From Thiobacillus sp. UBA6205 (lineage in GTDB: Bacteria; Pseudomonadota; Gammaproteobacteria; Burkholderiales; Thiobacillaceae), in NCBI GenBank assembly GCA_002421825.1, contig DISR01000066.1, forward strand, positions 2,776 to 22,949: a stretch of DNA of 20,174 nt. The letters are read 5' to 3'. Under the pieces are notes generated by a model. The model saw only the letters and a program-made list of their open reading frames with translations. It made no database searches and had not been told where the DNA came from. Made by a program: the position numbers and the translations under genes. Below, piece after piece: positions 1 through 6,727 of the stretch (position 1 is the stretch's first letter; every line of letters begins with the position of its first letter).

Positions 1-3
1 TGG

Positions 4-1704
4 TCAGAGCAGGCTGTTCAGGTAGTTGCGCAGGGTGGAAACAAGATGTTCATTCATGTGCCTGGGGTGGTCTATGTCAGGCGGGGCGGTAGAGAGGAGA
101 TTCATGGTTGCGTTGGCTTCGTAGAATACAAGTTGCCCATCGGGGGCGACATCGAAGTCCACGCCGAAGATGTCCAGCGGGATGCGATCCCCGATCGCCT
201 GCAGCGCCTGCATGGCCGGCTGCCCGAGTTCCCTGTGCGGATCGGTGCAAATCTGATCCTCCCTGGCCAGGAGGTCCCGGTTGTTTCGATAGAATGCGAT
301 GCGGTGTTCGTCCGATTTGCGGCCGTGCACATTCCAGTGAGGGGAATAGTCGACGCGAGTGACGATGATCTCGCCGCCGACGATCGCGGCACGAATTTTT
401 CGGTAGAGCTTTGCTTCGCCCCGGCTATCCACGAAAGCGGTGACGAAGAAATCTTCCTTCTTGTCTTCCGACAAAAACCTGATCAGCGCGTCCCGGTCAT
501 CCACTTTGACCATGCCCTTGCCCTGCTGGCTGGAAAGGGTTCGGGTGATTAGCGGGTAGCCATATTGGCTTTCGATTTCGTCGGCCAGATCCTCAACCGA
601 TTTTCCGGTCCGGGAGAAACGGCTTGTCCTGGGCGCGACAAGGCCGGGGATATCGGCAACGAGCTCGGCTGTCCGGTCCCGCGTGGTGGGCAGAACCTTT
701 TTCGGGTGATTGATCACGGGCACGCCGAAGCTGTCGGCGAAGGCGGCCTCGGCCATGGCATCGCCCTCGGCAAGCAGGAGTTCCGCATTGGCGAAATTGT
801 TGATGATCAAGTCGGGCGCGGGAATGTTCGCCGCCGCCTCCCTGCCTGCCGGGGTGGCCGAGAAAACCGAGGAAAAGTGGAACTCGTCGGCCAAAACCCG
901 GACCAGCTGGGTCGGATAGTTGCCGCTGAAGTGCAGGTCGAATTCGGTCTTCGTTTCGTACTTGAAGTTCGGGAAGCCGGAGAGGATCAGTATGCCGGCC
1001 TTGTGCCCGGCCTGCCTGGGGAAAACGAAGGCGGGCGTTTCCGCGGCTATGCGGTTCCTCAGCGCGACGGCCTCGGTTTTCTTCCCCAGCGCGTTTGCGC
1101 AGGCATAAAGCTCGGTGAGCAGCCCGAATTTCGTGTTGGGCTGAATCGCGGCATCGGCGGCCGCAAGCGCCGTCCACGTGGCCTGCAGGTCGCCCTTCAG
1201 CTTGTGCGCCCTGGCCAGTTCGTAGAGCAGTTCCGCATCGGCGGGCAGGGTGGCGATGGCGCTTTCGAGCAGCCTGGCCGCCGCATCGGGGCGCTTGAGC
1301 CTGGCGAGCGTGCGCGCCAGCCCCAGCAGCATCGCCCGTTCGGACGGGTCGGGAAGGCGCAGGGCGGGCCAGTCCGGCACGCCTCCGTCCGCCAGCCTGG
1401 CGGCCTCGCCGTCCTTGCCCTCCTTTTCGAGCAGCGCAAGCAGAGGGTGCAGGTTGCGAAGGTAAACCCAGGCCGGCGGCGACGCCGACAGCGACTGGCG
1501 CAAAAGCTTTTTTGCCTCTTTGGAGTTGCCGCGCTGCAGCATGGCAATCGCGAGCAGGCCCATGGCCTCGGCGTCGCTGCTGTTCTGCGCGAGGACCTCG
1601 CGGTAGAGCTTCTCGGCATCCGCGATGCGGCCGAGCGCATGCAGGTTCTTCGCCGTACCGAGCTTGGCGGCGCTGTCGGGGGATTCGAAAATCGAGGGGC
1701 GCAT
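4..1704 (-). CDS. TPR protein with C-terminal ATP-grasp-like domain
   Basis: The 566-residue protein has two parts. Residues about 10-225 are alanine/leucine-rich helical pairs with TPR character (for example the stretch around ALGRIADAEKLYREVLAQ and a later LLYELARAHKLKGD). Residues about 235-566 begin with a Rossmann-like GILILSGFP strand and end with an ATP-grasp-like core: YGYPLITRTLSSQQGKGM, then IFGVDFDVAPDG and FYEANATMNLL, which resemble the metal- and ATP-binding end of RimK/D-Ala-D-Ala-ligase-like enzymes. A carboxylate-amine (or thiol) ligase is therefore possible, but the substrate cannot be read from sequence. No signal peptide is visible. It lies 93 bp downstream of the SHMT-like gene on the same strand and could be cotranscribed with it. 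The ATG at 1704 has no clear Shine-Dalgarno. Domain assignment is moderate; function is unknown. Confidence 0.75.
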   Translation of the reverse strand: MRPSIFESPDSAAKLGTAKNLHALGRIADAEKLYREVLAQNSSDAEAMGLLAIAMLQRGNSKEAKKLLRQSLSASPPAWVYLRNLHPLLALLEKEGKDGEAARLADGGVPDWPALRLPDPSERAMLLGLARTLARLKRPDAAARLLESAIATLPADAELLYELARAHKLKGDLQATWTALAAADAAIQPNTKFGLLTELYACANALGKKTEAVALRNRIAAETPAFVFPRQAGHKAGILILSGFPNFKYETKTEFDLHFSGNYPTQLVRVLADEFHFSSVFSATPAGREAAANIPAPDLIINNFANAELLLAEGDAMAEAAFADSFGVPVINHPKKVLPTTRDRTAELVADIPGLVAPRTSRFSRTGKSVEDLADEIESQYGYPLITRTLSSQQGKGMVKVDDRDALIRFLSEDKKEDFFVTAFVDSRGEAKLYRKIRAAIVGGEIIVTRVDYSPHWNVHGRKSDEHRIAFYRNNRDLLAREDQICTDPHRELGQPAMQALQAIGDRIPLDIFGVDFDVAPDGQLVFYEANATMNLLSTAPPDIDHPRHMNEHLVSTLRNYLNSLL

Positions 1705-1797
1705 TGTTGTGGACGTTAATAGAGGTGAGTCAAGGGCACGCTGTCCATGCAGCGGAATGATCGTGGCGGATGGGCGGGTGCGGCTTTCCCATGGCGT

Positions 1798-3132
1798 TCA
1801 GTGGGCAAGGTCGGCAATGCGGGTGGCTTCGCGGGCATAGCGGATGACCGAGAAACGCGCGCTCATGTCGGCAACGCTGTTGGCGATCTTCTCCGGCGAT
1901 GCGCGGCCCGCAGCCAGCTCCGCAATCCACGTGCCGAGCTGCCGCATCTCGTCCCGGCCCAGCCCGCGGCGGGTGGCTTCGGCAACGCCCAGGCGCAGGC
2001 CGAACGAGGGTCGGAAAGGCAGGGTGATCGCATTGGTGTTGAGGCCGGCGGCCTGCAGGCGTTCCCATGCCGCGAGCGAATCCGGCCTGCCGCCGAGGTC
2101 CATCATTACCTGGTGGCTGCGGGTGCCGCCGAGCCCGGCGAACAGCACGTTCGCCCCGGCCTCGGACAGCGATTCCGCGAGCGCTTTGGCGTTGCGGACA
2201 ACCGCGTGCGCATAGTCCTCGCCATACGCCACGCACTCCTCCAGGGCCGCGCCCAGGGCGGCGACATGGTGCACATGGACGTTGGACACGAAGAGGGGAA
2301 CGATGCTGTCCCGGATGCGCGCAGCGATCGGCCCGTTTTCGCGTGCCGTAATGAGGCCCTTCTGCGGACCCCAGAGCGTCTTGTGCGTGCTGCCGTGCAG
2401 CAGGTCGGCGCCTTCCTCCAGCGGCGACTGGAAAGCCTTGCCGGCGATGAGCCCGAGCGTGTGCGAGGCGTCGAAGGAAATGATGGGTTCGGGGCCGATG
2501 GCCTCGCGCAGGGCCTTCACCGGATGGGGGAACAGCTGCATGCTGGCGTCCAGAAAGACCAGCCTGGGCGGCTGCTTGCCGGCAAGCGCGCCCGCGGCGT
2601 CGACATCGATCACGCCGCGCTCGCGGTCGTAGGGAATGGGCACCAGGTTCAGGCCCTCGCGCTCGGCGATGACGCGGGTCGCGAAGTGGCCGCCGCAATC
2701 GGATGGCACGGACCATACGGTATCCCCGCGCGAGACCAGCACCATGAGGATGATCTGGGCGACCTGGTTGCCCGAAAGCGGGCGCGAATCGGCATACTCG
2801 GCGTGGAACAGCTGTCGCGCGAGGCGGTCGGTTTCGTTGGCAATCCCGCGCACCCAGGACTGGTTCGGATAATCCCAGATGGAAGGCGGACGTTCGCCCT
2901 CGGGCGGGATGCAGTAGCGCATCGAGACGTCGCTCGCCAGCGCGCGGCGCACGTCCGCAGAAACCAGGTTCTCGCTTGCGACGAGATTCAGCGAGCGCGT
3001 CAGCCGGTTTTCGTGTTGGTCGAGCAGCTTCAGGATGGACATTTTGTAGGTGTCATGGAAACCGCGGGCCGCGCGTGCGGCTCGGTTGCGGTGCTCCCTG
3101 ATCGGCAAGGCGTTTTCCCGCAAGACTATCAT
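1798..3132 (-). CDS. Serine hydroxymethyltransferase-like PLP enzyme
   Basis: This fold-type I aminotransferase-like protein resembles GlyA. It has the NLVASEN segment near the N-terminus, a central FDASHTLGLIAG stretch matching the PLP-binding aspartate/histidine region, and GSTHKTLWGPQKG, which corresponds to the SHMT TTTHKTLRGPRGG motif with the Schiff-base lysine. GlyA normally makes glycine and methylene-THF from serine. This copy is divergent (for example DVSMRYCIPPEGERP where GlyA has its conserved glycine/tyrosine-rich segment), so it may be a paralogue with another substrate. I chose the ATG at 3132 (444 aa): a weak GGCAGG lies upstream and the extra codons have the high GC3 of the gene. 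The ATG at 3042 (414 aa, nearer GlyA length) has no Shine-Dalgarno. It is divergent from trpG and followed by the TPR/ATP-grasp gene. Confidence 0.75.
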   Translation of the reverse strand: MIVLRENALPIREHRNRAARAARGFHDTYKMSILKLLDQHENRLTRSLNLVASENLVSADVRRALASDVSMRYCIPPEGERPPSIWDYPNQSWVRGIANETDRLARQLFHAEYADSRPLSGNQVAQIILMVLVSRGDTVWSVPSDCGGHFATRVIAEREGLNLVPIPYDRERGVIDVDAAGALAGKQPPRLVFLDASMQLFPHPVKALREAIGPEPIISFDASHTLGLIAGKAFQSPLEEGADLLHGSTHKTLWGPQKGLITARENGPIAARIRDSIVPLFVSNVHVHHVAALGAALEECVAYGEDYAHAVVRNAKALAESLSEAGANVLFAGLGGTRSHQVMMDLGGRPDSLAAWERLQAAGLNTNAITLPFRPSFGLRLGVAEATRRGLGRDEMRQLGTWIAELAAGRASPEKIANSVADMSARFSVIRYAREATRIADLAH

Positions 3133-3263
3133 CAAACCTGCCCGGCGGGGCACTTGCGCGCCGCATGCGGGAGCGGAAGAGCGGCGCAAAACTGGCGTAA
3201 AATTCCACGGATTGGCCTGCGTTGCGCAGGCATAACGACGCAAACCAACTGGATGGAAGCTTT
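3133..3263. promoter_or_regulatory. Divergent intergenic region with a hairpin before trpG
   Basis: These 131 bp separate the SHMT-like gene (minus) from trpG (plus) and should hold both promoters. A perfect 7-bp stem with a 3-base loop (GCCTGCG, TTG, CGCAGGC) occupies 3215-3231, and a TAAAAT box is at 3198-3203 without a convincing -35 partner. No U-run follows the hairpin and no Trp-rich leader peptide is visible, so classical trp attenuation is not supported. A GGATGGAAG stretch just before 3264 can serve as trpG ribosome binding site. Promoter positions are uncertain. Confidence 0.4.
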
Positions 3264-3833
3264 ATGCTCCTGATGATCGACAATTACGACAGCTTCACCT
3301 ACAACCTCGTGCAGTATTTCGGCGAGCTGGGCGAAGACGTCAAGGTGATCCGCAACGACGAGATCGACCTCGCCGGCGTGGCGGCCCTGAAGCCCGACCG
3401 CATCGTCATCTCCCCCGGCCCCTGCACCCCCAGCGAGGCGGGCATTTCCGTGCCCTTGATCCGCGAATTCGCCGGCAAGCTGCCGCTTCTCGGCGTGTGC
3501 CTGGGCCACCAGAGCATCGGCCAGGCCTTCGGCGGCAAGATCGTGCACGCCAAGGAACTCATGCACGGCAAGACCTCCATGATCCGCCACCAGGACGTCG
3601 GCGTGTTCCGCGGCCTGCCCAATCCCTTCCGCGCCACGCGCTACCATTCGCTGGTGATCGAGCGCGCGAGCCTGCCCGATTGCCTCGAGATCACCGCCTG
3701 GACCGACGACGGCGAGATCATGGGCGTGCGCCACAAGACCCTGGCAGTCGAGGGCGTGCAGTTCCACCCCGAGTCCATCCTCACCGAGCACGGCCACGCC
3801 CTGCTCGCCAACTTCCTCAAGGAAACGCGATGA
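3264..3833 (+). CDS. trpG: Anthranilate synthase component II (glutamine amidotransferase)
   Basis: TrpG hydrolyses glutamine and passes ammonia to TrpE for anthranilate synthesis; in many bacteria the same subunit also serves aminodeoxychorismate synthase (PabA). The 189-residue class I amidotransferase starts MLLMIDNYDSFTYNLVQYFG. It has the nucleophile elbow GVCLGHQ with Cys79, the SPGPCTP oxyanion segment and the C-terminal VQFHPES with His168 and Glu170 completing the triad. The length is normal for a free subunit. The start at 3264 fits the family N-terminus; an extension to 3222 would add residues unlike the family. Its stop overlaps the trpD start in ATGA (3830-3833), indicating translational coupling. 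No trpE is in the window: upstream is a divergent gene. Confidence 0.97.
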   Translation: MLLMIDNYDSFTYNLVQYFGELGEDVKVIRNDEIDLAGVAALKPDRIVISPGPCTPSEAGISVPLIREFAGKLPLLGVCLGHQSIGQAFGGKIVHAKELMHGKTSMIRHQDVGVFRGLPNPFRATRYHSLVIERASLPDCLEITAWTDDGEIMGVRHKTLAVEGVQFHPESILTEHGHALLANFLKETR

Positions 3834-4858
3834 TCACCGTGCAGCAGGCGCTCGCCCGCCTGGTCGAGCAGCGCGAAATCTTCCATGACGAAATGCTCTC
3901 GCTCATGCGCCAGATCATGGGCGGCGAGCTCACGCCCGCGCAGATCGCCGGCATCATCATCGGCCTGCGCGTGAAAAAGGAAACCGTGGGCGAGATTGCC
4001 GCCGCGGCCCTGGTCATGCGCGAATTCGCCGCCCGCGTGACAGTGGCAAGCGACGCCAACCTGGTCGACACCTGCGGCACCGGCGGCGATGCCAGCCATA
4101 CATTTAATATCTCGACCACCGCCGCCTTCGTTGCCGCCGCGGCCGGTGCGCGCGTCGCCAAGCACGGCGGCCGTTCGGTCTCCTCCACCACCGGCAGCGC
4201 CGATGTGCTCGAAGCCTTGGGCGCGAACCTCAACCTCACGCCGGAACAGGTGGGCGCAAGCCTCGATGCCATCGGCATCGGCTTCATGTTCGCGCCCAAC
4301 TTCCACGCCGCCATGAAGCACGCCGCCCCGGTCAGGCGCGAACTGGGCGTGCGCACGCTGTTCAACATCCTCGGCCCCCTCACCAACCCTGCCGGCGCGC
4401 CGCACCAGCTTCTGGGCGTGTTCCATGCCGACCTTGTCGGCATCCTGGTGCGCGTGCTGCAGCGCCTCGGCAGCCGCCACGTCATGGTGGTGCACGGTTC
4501 CGATGGCATGGACGAAATCACCCTCGCCGGCGAAACCCTGGTGGGCGAACTCAAGGACGGCGAAGTCACCGAATACGCCATCCACCCGCGCGAGTTCGGC
4601 ATCGAGGCGGCGAGCATCGACAGCCTCAAGGTCTGGGACGCCAGCCAGTCGAAAGACATGCTGCTCGGCGTGCTCGACGGCCTGCCCGGCCCCGCGCGCG
4701 ACATCGTCCTCCTCAACGCCGGCGCCGCCATCTACGTCGCCGACCGCGCCGCCACCCTCGGCGAAGGCATCGAAAAGGCCCGTCACGCCATCGATTCGGG
4801 CGCGGCGCGGGCGAAATTGGCTGACTACATCCAGTTCAGTAAAAAAATCGAACAATGA
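3830..4858 (+). CDS. trpD: Anthranilate phosphoribosyltransferase
   Basis: TrpD transfers phosphoribose from PRPP to anthranilate, the second step of tryptophan synthesis. The 342-residue protein has the helical N-terminal domain, then the PRPP/diphosphate motif DTCGTGGD (residues 80-87), NIST (93-96) and KHGGRSVSS (111-119), followed by the NILGPLTNP segment and MDEITLAGET near the middle. Length and motifs are complete, so it should be active. It overlaps trpG by four bases. The last codons (GAA CAA TGA) lie at the edge of the GxxExxY element: CAATGA recurs beyond that element at 5284-5289, suggesting that the original trpD-trpC spacing was only six bases. The insertion leaves TrpD intact but separates trpC from its presumed partner by 437 bp. 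Confidence 0.97.
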   Translation: MITVQQALARLVEQREIFHDEMLSLMRQIMGGELTPAQIAGIIIGLRVKKETVGEIAAAALVMREFAARVTVASDANLVDTCGTGGDASHTFNISTTAAFVAAAAGARVAKHGGRSVSSTTGSADVLEALGANLNLTPEQVGASLDAIGIGFMFAPNFHAAMKHAAPVRRELGVRTLFNILGPLTNPAGAPHQLLGVFHADLVGILVRVLQRLGSRHVMVVHGSDGMDEITLAGETLVGELKDGEVTEYAIHPREFGIEAASIDSLKVWDASQSKDMLLGVLDGLPGPARDIVLLNAGAAIYVADRAATLGEGIEKARHAIDSGAARAKLADYIQFSKKIEQ

Positions 4859-4876
4859 GGACAGGAGGACAAGAGG
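4850..4876 (+). repeat. Left inverted repeat of the GxxExxY element
   Basis: A 27-base arm built from GGACA/GGAGGACA-like purine units. It pairs with 5258-5284, with the only mismatch at 4856/5278. The trpD stop codon lies inside it, and its AAGAGGAA end gives a Shine-Dalgarno-like sequence about six bases before the TTG at 4882. Confidence 0.85.
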
Positions 4877-4881
4877 AAAGC

Positions 4882-5253
4882 TTGATAAAGCTGGGTGAGT
4901 CCATCATTGGCGCCGCAATAAAGGTACATAGCCATCTGGGCCCCGGCCTTCTGGAAAGCGTGTATGAAGCGTGTTTGGTGCACGAGCTTCGCCAGCGGGG
5001 CTTGGCTGTGGAAGCACAGCGCATAGTGCCGGTTCAATATGAGGGACTTGTTCTGGACTCTGCTTTTCGTCTGGATGTCCTGGTGGAAGATCGAGTTGTT
5101 TTGGAAATAAAGTCGGTCAATCAATTGTTGCCTATCCACAAGGCCCAACTCATCAGCTATCTCAGGCTGGGAAATTTTCCACTGGGCTATCTTATGAATT
5201 TCAATGAGGTTCATATGCGGCAGGGCATCAAGCGTGTGGTAGGAAAGCTATAA
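4882..5253 (+). CDS. GxxExxY family protein (predicted PD-(D/E)XK fold)
   Basis: The protein shows the family signature GLLESVYE (G-x-x-E-x-x-Y) followed by a LDVLVEDRVVLEIKSV segment. There the D, then E-x-K, spaced as in PD-(D/E)XK nuclease-like folds, is the expected active-site arrangement. The family's biochemical role is not established to my knowledge. I prefer the TTG at 4882 (123 aa): AAGAGGAA precedes it and the N-terminus then matches the family length. The ATG at 4855 (132 aa) overlaps the trpD stop, lies in the flanking repeat and lacks a Shine-Dalgarno. Codon use is less GC-rich than in trpD or trpC, consistent with transfer. The gene is cargo of the inverted-repeat element and has no evident link to tryptophan synthesis. 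Confidence 0.85.
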   Translation: MIKLGESIIGAAIKVHSHLGPGLLESVYEACLVHELRQRGLAVEAQRIVPVQYEGLVLDSAFRLDVLVEDRVVLEIKSVNQLLPIHKAQLISYLRLGNFPLGYLMNFNEVHMRQGIKRVVGKL

Positions 5254-5257
5254 AAAA

Positions 5258-5284
5258 CCTCTTGTCCTCCTGTCCTCTTTGTTC
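5258..5284 (-). repeat. Right inverted repeat of the GxxExxY element
   Basis: Reverse complement of the left arm (20 bases perfect, 26/27 extended). It lies four bases after the TAA of the GxxExxY gene. In RNA the two arms could form a long stem enclosing the whole gene, between the trpD and trpC reading frames. Confidence 0.85.
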
Positions 5285-5295
5285 AATGAATTTCC

Positions 5296-6684
5296 ATGTC
5301 CGACATTCTCAATAAAATCCTCGCCACCAAGCGCCAAGAAATCGCCGCCGGCCTGAAGGTGGTCCCGCTGGCCGAAATGAAGGTCTTGGCCAGCCAGCAG
5401 CCGCCGGCGCGCGATTTCGTCGGCGCCCTGCGCGCCAGAATCGCCGCCGGCCAGCCCGCGGTCATCGCCGAAATCAAGAAGGCCAGCCCTTCCAGGGGCG
5501 TGATCCGCGAAGACTTCCGCCCGGCCGACATCGCCCAAAGCTACGAGCGGGGCGGCGCGGCCTGCCTGTCGGTGCTCACTGACAAACAATATTTCCAGGG
5601 CAGCGCCGACTACCTCCGGCAGGCGCGCGCCGCCTCTTCGCTGCCGGTGCTGCGCAAGGACTTCATCGTCGATCCGTACCAGGTGTACGAGGCGCGCGCC
5701 ATGGGCGCCGACTGCATCCTGCTCATCGTGGCGGCGTTCCAACTCCCCTCTCCCTTGGGGAGAGGGGTGGAGGCAGGTTCCCGCGATGTCGGCAATGCAG
5801 AAGATGCACTCCCCTCTCCCTTGGGGAGAGGGGTTGGGGGAGAGGGCAAAGAGGGGCGGCGCCTTTATGCCCCGAACCATCTGACCCTGGCCAAACAACT
5901 GCGCAAAAACATGACCGATGCCGAAAGGCGGCTATGGACGGCGCTGCGCGCCAAGCGCTTTGCGGGTTGGAAGTTCCGCAGGCAGGAACCCCTGGGGACA
6001 TACATAGCGGACTTTGTCTGTCACGAAGCGAAATTGATCATAGAAGTCGATGGAGGGCAGCATGCCCAATCCGCGGCTGACTCGACTCGTGACCAGTGGT
6101 TTGCCGAGCATGGCTACCGGGTTCTGCGTTACTGGAACAACGAGGTGCTGGAGCAGACTGAAGCGGTGCTGGAACACATTCTGGCTACCCTCTCCCCCAC
6201 CCCTCTCCCCGGGGGAGAGGGGCTCCCGTCCTCCTTCGCGGGGGGAGGGGTTAGTAGTTTGCACAATGCCCCGCGTTACCCGGGGCTCACGCCCCCCTCC
6301 CCCGCGGGGGGAGGGGTTAGGGGAGAGGGTGAAGGTTTTGATGTTTCCCGAATGCGCGAACTCGAAGCCCTGGCCTTTGATCTGGGCATGGCCGTGCTGG
6401 TGGAGTCGCACGACGCCGCCGAGCTCGACGCCGCGCTGCAACTGAAAACGCCGTTGCAGGGCATCAACAACCGCAACCTGCGCACGTTCGAGGTCAGCCT
6501 CGACACCACCCTGGGCCTGTTGCCCGGAATCGGTGCGGAGCGCATCGTGGTCACCGAATCCGGCATCCTCGCCCCGGCCGATGTTGCCCGCATGCGCAAA
6601 CATGCGGTCCATGCCTTCCTGGTGGGCGAAGCCCTCATGCGCGCCGCCGATCCGGGCGCGGAACTGGCCCGGCTGTTTGCCTGA
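5296..6684 (+). CDS. trpC: Indole-3-glycerol phosphate synthase with an in-frame 200-residue DUF559 insertion
   Basis: IGPS converts CdRP to indole-3-glycerol phosphate. The frame is 462 codons, while the family has about 260. Residues 1-148 and 349-462 together form a normal 262-residue IGPS; residues 149-348 are foreign. The expected active-site residues are all present on both sides: Glu59 and Lys61 (AEIKKASPS), Lys121 (LRKDF), Glu370 (LVESHD), Asn391 (GINNRNL) and Ser422 (TESGI). The break follows strand beta-4 (CILLIVAAF) and resumes at DVSRMRELEALA, so the insert falls in the beta-4/alpha-4 loop on the catalytic face. No stop or frameshift interrupts the full frame. Either the barrel tolerates the insertion or the host has another trpC. 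No clear Shine-Dalgarno precedes the ATG; original coupling to trpD is likely. Confidence 0.93.
   Translation: MSDILNKILATKRQEIAAGLKVVPLAEMKVLASQQPPARDFVGALRARIAAGQPAVIAEIKKASPSRGVIREDFRPADIAQSYERGGAACLSVLTDKQYFQGSADYLRQARAASSLPVLRKDFIVDPYQVYEARAMGADCILLIVAAFQLPSPLGRGVEAGSRDVGNAEDALPSPLGRGVGGEGKEGRRLYAPNHLTLAKQLRKNMTDAERRLWTALRAKRFAGWKFRRQEPLGTYIADFVCHEAKLIIEVDGGQHAQSAADSTRDQWFAEHGYRVLRYWNNEVLEQTEAVLEHILATLSPTPLPGGEGLPSSFAGGGVSSLHNAPRYPGLTPPSPAGGGVRGEGEGFDVSRMRELEALAFDLGMAVLVESHDAAELDAALQLKTPLQGINNRNLRTFEVSLDTTLGLLPGIGAERIVVTESGILAPADVARMRKHAVHAFLVGEALMRAADPGAELARLFA
5743..5846. repeat. Left palindromic arm of the DUF559 element
   Basis: Two near-identical palindromes (5745-5767 and 5811-5833), each CCCCTCTCCC, a TT loop, then GGGGAGAGGGG, separated by 43 bp; the second is followed by a TTGGGGGAGAGGG tail. 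In the trpC frame both read LPSPLGRGV. They can form hairpins in RNA or single-stranded DNA. Confidence 0.85.
5890..6186 (+). other. DUF559 domain (VSR-like PD-(D/E)XK fold) within the trpC frame
   Basis: Residues about 199-297 of the fused frame are a complete DUF559 domain: LRKNMTDAERRLWTALR, then FAGWKFRRQEPLGTYIADFVC, LIIEVDGGQHAQ, GYRVLRYWNNEVL and EAVLEHILATL. The family is related to Vsr-like endonucleases. Asp239 in YIADFVC with Glu250 and Asp252 in IIEVDGG are the likely metal ligands. Stand-alone members usually begin slightly before LRKNMTDAERRLW; here no good start codon with a ribosome site is visible in this frame, although the internal ATG at residue 206 is possible. It is therefore probably made only as part of the TrpC fusion. 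Confidence 0.85.
6190..6330. repeat. Right palindromic arm of the DUF559 element
   Basis: Three related GC-rich palindromic units: CCCCTCTCCCC facing GGGGAGAGGGG around 6200-6222, a TCGCGGGGGGAGGGGTTAG half-unit near 6236-6254, and CCCCCCTCCCCC facing GGGGGGAGGGG around 6291-6316 with an AGGGGAGAGGG tail. The trpC frame reads them as Gly/Pro/Ser-rich linkers without a stop, although TAG occurs in another frame. Confidence 0.8.
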
Positions 6685-6727
6685 GCAGGTTTGCCAGCGG
6701 CCAATCTGCTGGTGCTACACTCACCGC

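Larger units (their letters stand above)
4853..5289 (+). mobile_element. Small inverted-repeat element carrying a GxxExxY gene, inserted between trpD and trpC
   Basis: The unit is bounded by a perfect 20-bp inverted repeat (4857-4876 and 5258-5277), extendable to 26 of 27 matches (4850-4876 and 5258-5284). The hexamer CAATGA occurs at both outer edges (4853-4858 and 5284-5289) and looks like a target-site duplication; removing one copy plus the element gives a trpD stop six bases before the trpC ATG. No transposase is encoded, so mobility would need a trans-acting enzyme or the GxxExxY protein itself. The boundary is inferred: the right end has eight extra bases between the 20-bp repeat and CAATGA, so an alternative boundary using the extended repeat is possible. 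Confidence 0.7.
5740..6339 (+). mobile_element. Palindrome-flanked DUF559 element inside trpC
   Basis: Exactly 600 bp, from the codon after GCG GCG TTC to the codon before GAT GTT TCC, do not belong to IGPS. The block has a left arm with two copies of a GC-rich palindrome, a DUF559 coding core and a right arm with three related palindromes. Its length is a multiple of three and the trpC frame stays open through all of it. No transposase, splice motif or intein/Hint domain is present. The exact ends are inferred from where IGPS homology stops and resumes; no convincing target duplication was found. Confidence 0.8.

Noticed and set aside
565..1719. Long open frame on the plus strand opposite the TPR/ATP-grasp gene
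   Set aside because: It is the antisense of a GC-rich coding region, with no family resemblance, Shine-Dalgarno or plausible codon pattern; the minus-strand protein has clear motifs.
3215..3231. trp attenuator
   Set aside because: The hairpin has no U-run and no upstream leader peptide with tandem Trp codons; it may simply be a protein-binding or stabilising structure.
5743..6330. CRISPR array
   Set aside because: Repeats are palindromic, unequal and irregularly spaced on both sides of a coding core, without spacers of constant length or cas genes.
5740..6339. Intein inside TrpC
   Set aside because: No Hint-domain blocks, no Cys/Ser at the N-terminal junction (it begins Gln-Leu-Pro), no terminal His-Asn before the C-extein (it ends Gly-Phe), and the content is DUF559 with palindromes.
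5740..6339. Group I or II self-splicing intron
   Set aside because: At 600 bp with an open frame throughout and no recognisable domain V or conserved group I core, and DUF559 is not a known intron maturase or homing enzyme of such introns.
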